NCBI GenBank assembly: GCA_034660995.1
Contig: JAYEKL010000112.1
Coordinates: 1-7,136, forward strand
DNA: 7,136 bases
Source: JAYEKL01 sp034660995
GTDB lineage: Bacteria; Patescibacteriota; Minisyncoccia; JAHIHE01; JAGLIN01
Direction of reading: 5' to 3'
Under the pieces are notes generated by a model. The model saw only the letters and a program-made list of their open reading frames with translations. It searched no databases and was not told where the DNA came from. Within the stretch, counting starts at the first letter, position 1. Every line of letters starts with the position of its first letter. Below are positions 4,465-7,136 of this stretch, piece after piece. Position numbers and translations under genes: made by a program.

Positions 4465-6540
4465 ATGAAATTAGCTAATTTAAACAATTTACATCTCTAT
4501 TTCTTCTATTTATTCCTATTCTCAATCCCCTTTCAGACAAGGAAAGTTTTTTTGACGGAATATTCCTTTTATAGTGGCGCTTTCACGGAATGGACAACCT
4601 TTTTTCTTTATCTATCTGATATTTGTTTAATTTTAGCGTTATTTTTTTGGTTTATTTCTATCTTTAGAAAATTTTTATTTAAAAGAAAAGATGAAAGCGA
4701 TTTTGTAAATAAATCGAAATATACACAAGACGAATTAAGTTTTATAGCGCGTTTAAGAGGTAAAATAAGCGATTATTTGTCTTTATTTAGTACAAATAGA
4801 CATTTGTCATTTTCGCGGAGGCAGGAATCCAGTATTGTAATGGATTGTGGGTCGCGCGCAAAATTCAAAATAATCAAACTGTCCAAATTGCCTAAAGTTT
4901 GGTTGTTTCTAGCTGTTTTTTTAGTTTGGGTGATGTTAAATACGGCAATTAATAATATTCATCTTGAAATAAGCATTTTTCAAATATTTAAATTAATAGA
5001 GCTAGCTCTTTTAGTTGTTTTTATCTATTTTAACCTAAAAAGCAGTAAAAACAGTGTTTTTTTGTCCCATTTAAGCTTTTTTTCAAAATATTTTAGCAGA
5101 TTAAAGCTTTTTCTGTTAAAACTTTTTACAAAAAAATCAAAATTAAATGAAGGAGGAGAAAGGAATCTGAAAGTATTATACACAAGCTTGCTCATCATAG
5201 CTTTTTCTGGTTTTTTGCAGAGTCTAATTGCAATTTATCAATTTATCGCGCAACGATCACTCTTTACTTCTCCGATTTTAGCTAAAATTACAGGAGAATC
5301 AATTATCGGTCCGCAAATTTCGGGAGTTGCAAAGATAGTAGTAGATGGTGAAAAAATAATAAGGGCTTATGGCGCTTTTCCACACCCCAATGTTCTTGGA
5401 GGTTTTTTGATTTTTACTTTATTGATCACGATTTATTTATACTTAGAACATAAAAAGAATGTTTTGTCAAGTGAGCTGAACATAGTATCCCCTGTTCCGC
5501 TATTAAAGAAACTGAATATGAATATTTTTGGAGTCCGATTTCAAAGGTTTAGGGACAATCTTTCAAAATTATTCCGATATAACAACACAAATAACATTAA
5601 AAGTCAAGATGTAATATTCTCTTTATTCTGGATAATTATTATATTTACTCAAGTTACAGCATTATTCTTTACATTTTCCAGAACTGCCTGGGTAGGGTTT
5701 CTCTTATCTTTGCTTATAATGACTATATTTTATTTTTATAGTCGCAAGATTGTTTCACGTGAAACAATTGAAAAAAGTTTCTTGTTCAATAAAGGAGTAC
5801 TAAAAGAGGATTTTGTTCTTTTGAAGCAGATTAATTTTGGCTTGAAAAGATTCTTCCATTCTGCAAGTTCATTCTTTAGAGCTTCAGTCGGAATAACAGG
5901 TAAAAATGTTTCACGTGAAACATTATCTGGGATAAATAATGATATTAAGAATACTATAATTAAATTCAAAGAGTTATTTATTATTTTTCTATTGTTAGTA
6001 CTTTTAATTATTTCTAGCTTTTCTCTTGTACAAGCCAGATTTAGTGATAATTTATTAAATAATAGTGGTAAATTGCTTGATAATTCTGCAATAAGTGATC
6101 GGAATTTTTATAATAATGTTTCACGTGAAACAATTTATGAAAATTTTATCTTAGGATCTGGTTCAGGAACTTATATATTTCAAATTGATGGATATCTTGA
6201 AAAGAATAATATTAAGCAAGAACTTCAGCCTTGGCAATATCAACCAGCACATAACATATATTTTCTAATCGCTTCTGAAATTGGGATTATTGGATTATTA
6301 TTCTTTCTTTTGTTTATAATATATATTATTTCTGATTCAATAAAAAATGTTTCACGTGAAACATTTTCAGACACGAGAACATTAAGCTGTTTTCTACTTG
6401 CAGTATTTATCTCCTTTCTTTTCATAGGATTATTTGACCATTACTTCTGGACTCTTCAGCAAGGAAGGCTGATGTTCTGGCTTGTCTTAGGGATAATGTT
6501 GGCAAATGGTAGTATTGTACGAGAAAAAAGCAAAAACTAA
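4465..6540 (+). CDS. O-antigen ligase/polymerase (Wzy/WaaL) family membrane protein carrying four in-frame parS sites
   Basis: This 691-residue protein has about twelve hydrophobic helices (for example 11-22, 44-68, 145-163, 171-191, 237-258, 308-327, 385-405, 407-425, 503-522, 597-624, 640-658, 668-683). Family signatures are GEKIIRAYGAFPHPNVLGG (296-314), FTFSRTAW (402-409), and a large loop ending in PAHNIYFLIASEIGIIGLL (594-612), whose His is typical of Wzy_C proteins. These enzymes transfer or polymerise lipid-linked glycans at the outer face of the membrane; the substrate here is unknown. It is longer than the usual 400-500 residues because loops are expanded: 69-140 holds a palindromic-repeat insertion (about 114-134), and 426-502 holds two VSRET motifs (430-434, 482-486). 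Two more lie at 552-556 and 629-633. All four are parS sites read in one frame. The start is the first ATG; no Shine-Dalgarno sequence is visible. Confidence 0.88.
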   Translation: MKLANLNNLHLYFFYLFLFSIPFQTRKVFLTEYSFYSGAFTEWTTFFLYLSDICLILALFFWFISIFRKFLFKRKDESDFVNKSKYTQDELSFIARLRGKISDYLSLFSTNRHLSFSRRQESSIVMDCGSRAKFKIIKLSKLPKVWLFLAVFLVWVMLNTAINNIHLEISIFQIFKLIELALLVVFIYFNLKSSKNSVFLSHLSFFSKYFSRLKLFLLKLFTKKSKLNEGGERNLKVLYTSLLIIAFSGFLQSLIAIYQFIAQRSLFTSPILAKITGESIIGPQISGVAKIVVDGEKIIRAYGAFPHPNVLGGFLIFTLLITIYLYLEHKKNVLSSELNIVSPVPLLKKLNMNIFGVRFQRFRDNLSKLFRYNNTNNIKSQDVIFSLFWIIIIFTQVTALFFTFSRTAWVGFLLSLLIMTIFYFYSRKIVSRETIEKSFLFNKGVLKEDFVLLKQINFGLKRFFHSASSFFRASVGITGKNVSRETLSGINNDIKNTIIKFKELFIIFLLLVLLIISSFSLVQARFSDNLLNNSGKLLDNSAISDRNFYNNVSRETIYENFILGSGSGTYIFQIDGYLEKNNIKQELQPWQYQPAHNIYFLIASEIGIIGLLFFLLFIIYIISDSIKNVSRETFSDTRTLSCFLLAVFISFLFIGLFDHYFWTLQQGRLMFWLVLGIMLANGSIVREKSKN
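4805..4862 (+). repeat. In-frame palindromic repeat element (RPE-like) inside the ligase-family gene
   Basis: TGTCATTTTCGCGGAGGCAG, then GAATCCAG, then ATGGATTGTGGGTCGCGCGC closely follow the ubiquitous intergenic repeat whose usual form is GTCATTCCCGCGGAGGCGGG, AATCCAGT, and ATGGATTGCGGGTC. The encoded SFSRRQESS...MDCGS mirrors the familiar translation SFPRRRESS...MD(C/P)... of such repeats in other genomes. It is GC-richer than the gene around it and lies in a hydrophilic loop, as expected for a tolerated in-frame insertion. It has drifted from the consensus. Confidence 0.65.
5751..5766. promoter_or_regulatory. parS: parS site 1 (ParB binding)
   Basis: TGTTTCACGTGAAACA is a perfect 16-bp palindrome and equals the Bacillus-type parS consensus. 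It lies within the ligase-family gene; GTT TCA CGT GAA ACA encodes VSRET at residues 430-434. The dyad extends to 20 bp with ATTG/CAAT ends. Confidence 0.88.
5907..5922. promoter_or_regulatory. parS: parS site 2 (ParB binding)
   Basis: Exact copy of the 16-bp parS palindrome, 156 bases after site 1, extended to the 20-bp dyad AATGTTTCACGTGAAACATT. It encodes NVSRET (residues 481-486) in the same frame as site 1. Confidence 0.88.
6117..6132. promoter_or_regulatory. parS: parS site 3 (ParB binding)
   Basis: Exact 16-bp parS palindrome, 210 bases after site 2. It encodes NVSRET (551-556) in the large loop that precedes the PAHN motif of the ligase-family protein. Confidence 0.88.
6348..6363. 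promoter_or_regulatory. parS: parS site 4 (ParB binding)
   Basis: Exact 16-bp parS palindrome with the 20-bp extended dyad, 231 bases after site 3. It encodes NVSRET (628-633) in a short loop between two membrane helices. Confidence 0.88.
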
Positions 6541-6541
6541 T

Positions 6542-6668
6542 ATGTTTCACGTGAAACATTACTAGATAGGCTCTGCTGATTCTCTTATAATTCCCCTCTA
6601 GAGAGGAGCAAAAGGTGTGTAATAAGCTTTTTAACACACCCCCCAACTCCTTTTCAAGAGGGGAATTA
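6542..6668. repeat. 127-bp repeat with parS and palindrome, copy 1
   Basis: Identical to 7010-7136. After parS it carries a palindromic element: TAATTCCCCTCT (6588-6599) is perfectly complementary to 6657-6668, with an inner stem GGTGTGT (6614-6620)/ACACACC (6634-6640). The TTCCCCTCTAGAGAGG...GGGGAATT pattern belongs to a common class of bacterial palindromic intergenic repeats. It directly follows the ligase-family gene and might act as its transcription end, although no long T run follows. Confidence 0.9.
6543..6558. promoter_or_regulatory. parS: parS site 5 (ParB binding)
   Basis: Exact 16-bp parS palindrome two bases after the stop codon of the ligase-family gene, 195 bases after site 4. 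It forms the left end of the first copy of a 127-bp repeat. Confidence 0.9.
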
Positions 6669-6705
6669 GTTCTTAGATCAAATTTTCAAACAATATTAAT
6701 AGTAT

Positions 6706-6770
6706 AAAGATAATTTAAATAGAGGCTTAGCCTCCAAACTGGAGGCTAAGCCTCTATTTAAATTATCTTT
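6706..6770. terminator. Perfect 31-bp hairpin, possible bidirectional terminator or cruciform
   Basis: Bases 6706-6736 and 6740-6770 are exact reverse complements around the three-base loop AAC. The stem has a GC-rich centre (AGAGGCTTAGCCTCCA) and AT-rich outer arms, so each strand gives a GC stem followed by a partly T-rich arm (TTTAAATTATCTTT). It lies in intergenic DNA between parS sites 5 and 6. Besides termination it may extrude as a cruciform. Confidence 0.6.
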
Positions 6771-6802
6771 CTTTTAAGTATTAAGCATCCCACTTAATAT
6801 CC

Positions 6803-6856
6803 TTCGACCTTGTGGAGAAGTTGTACGCATATACAAAAGTTCTCCATAAAGTCGAA
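6803..6856. repeat. Hairpin containing the second copy of the dispersed 29-bp repeat
   Basis: TTCGACCTTGTGGAGAA (6803-6819) pairs with TTCTCCATAAAGTCGAA (6840-6856) at 15 Watson-Crick and two wobble positions around a 20-base loop. The right arm belongs to the 29-base repeat 6834-6862 shared with 3564-3592. It is probably a repetitive extragenic palindrome; no coding frame overlaps it. Confidence 0.6.
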
Positions 6857-6915
6857 CAATATGGCTCTGGTGCCAATTAAATCTTTTTGCTTTAAATAAG
6901 CCAAAATTATTTTTC

Positions 6916-6954
6916 CTGTTTTTACTAAAATAGCTTATTTTAGCTAAAAAACAG
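6916..6954. repeat. AT-rich imperfect hairpin
   Basis: CTGTTTTT and CTAAAATA (6916-6932) pair with TATTTTAG and AAAAACAG (6936-6954) around a three-base loop, with a small internal loop between the two 8-bp stems. Beyond it, 6970-7009 shows nothing but an isolated TTGGGGACAGTTCC. No gene is visible between 6541 and 7136. Confidence 0.4.
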
Positions 6955-7009
6955 TTCTTGAAAAATAGTTTGGGGACAGTTCCAATATTATTATCTAAAT
7001 TAATACATA

Positions 7010-7136
7010 ATGTTTCACGTGAAACATTACTAGATAGGCTCTGCTGATTCTCTTATAATTCCCCTCTAGAGAGGAGCAAAAGGTGTGTAATAAGCTTTTT
7101 AACACACCCCCCAACTCCTTTTCAAGAGGGGAATTA
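7010..7136. repeat. 127-bp repeat with parS and palindrome, copy 2 (runs to the window end)
   Basis: Exact copy of 6542-6668, ending at the last base; the outer arms are 7056-7067 and 7125-7136. The identity stops at 127 only because the sequence ends. The same number appears at the gap, so the right edge is probably a contig end set by the assembler's k-mer length. The true repeat could be longer. Confidence 0.9.
7011..7026. promoter_or_regulatory. parS: parS site 6 (ParB binding)
   Basis: Exact 16-bp parS palindrome, 468 bases after site 5, in intergenic DNA. It forms the left end of the second copy of the 127-bp repeat at the right edge. Confidence 0.9.

Noticed and set aside
6422..6646. 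Minus-strand frame containing MFHVKH
   Set aside because: MFHVKH is simply parS read in another frame, followed by antisense of the ligase-family gene; no ribosome site or conserved domain. The minus frames at 5736-5969 and 6240-6425 show VSRET only because parS is palindromic.
6969..6985. TTTGGGGACAGTTCC as a transposon end
   Set aside because: Similar GGGGACAGTCCC sequences occur near REP-associated transposases, but there is only one copy here and no transposase.
5751..7136. Replication origin
   Set aside because: parS clusters often lie near oriC, but I see no DnaA box (TTATCCACA type), no DnaA gene and no clustered AT-rich unwinding repeats, so only proximity to the origin is suggested.

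Overview
The window is AT-rich bacterial DNA that looks like a draft metagenome scaffold, probably from the Candidate Phyla Radiation (Patescibacteria). That placement is an inference. It rests on a single-pass membrane protein with calcium-binding DxDxDG repeats, a bloated O-antigen-ligase-family protein with a PHPN motif, many palindromic intergenic repeats and a decayed insertion sequence. No rRNA, tRNA or ribosomal protein is present to fix the taxonomy.

Layout. Positions 1-566 (minus) hold the N-terminal part of a membrane-anchored protein with thrombospondin-type-3-like repeats, cut by the window edge. A palindromic element and a clear intrinsic terminator follow. Positions 800-2677 (minus) hold a 625-residue protein with four membrane helices and a large soluble part; it is much richer in GC than the surroundings. 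Upstream of it, 2851-3617 (minus) is bounded by a near-consensus promoter and a weak terminator and is packed with consecutive hairpins. I read it mainly as a large structured RNA of roughly 540 nt. A 63-codon frame inside it could encode a small helix-turn-helix protein. A 100-N gap splits this region, and exactly the same 127 bp lies on both sides, which looks like an assembly artefact.

Positions 3731-3874 (plus) are the N-terminal stub of an insertion-sequence transposase. Two identical 192-bp tandem repeats follow, each with two 13-bp GAGGTTnAACCTC palindromes. Positions 4465-6540 (plus) encode a 691-residue O-antigen ligase/polymerase-family membrane protein.

The most striking signal is a cluster of six perfect 16-bp parS centromere sites (TGTTTCACGTGAAACA) between 5751 and 7026. 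Four lie inside the ligase-family gene, all in the same frame and each encoding VSRET. Two lie downstream, each heading a copy of a 127-bp repeat that carries a long palindrome. The same gene also contains what looks like an in-frame palindromic repeat element at about 4805-4862. The region may therefore be a chromosome-segregation locus (ParB loading zone) built partly inside a membrane-protein gene. Such sites usually lie near the replication origin, but no parA, parB, dnaA or DnaA box is visible here.

The 3' flank (6541-7136) has no gene. It contains parS sites, palindromes, a perfect 31-bp hairpin and a dispersed 29-bp repeat shared with the structured-RNA region.
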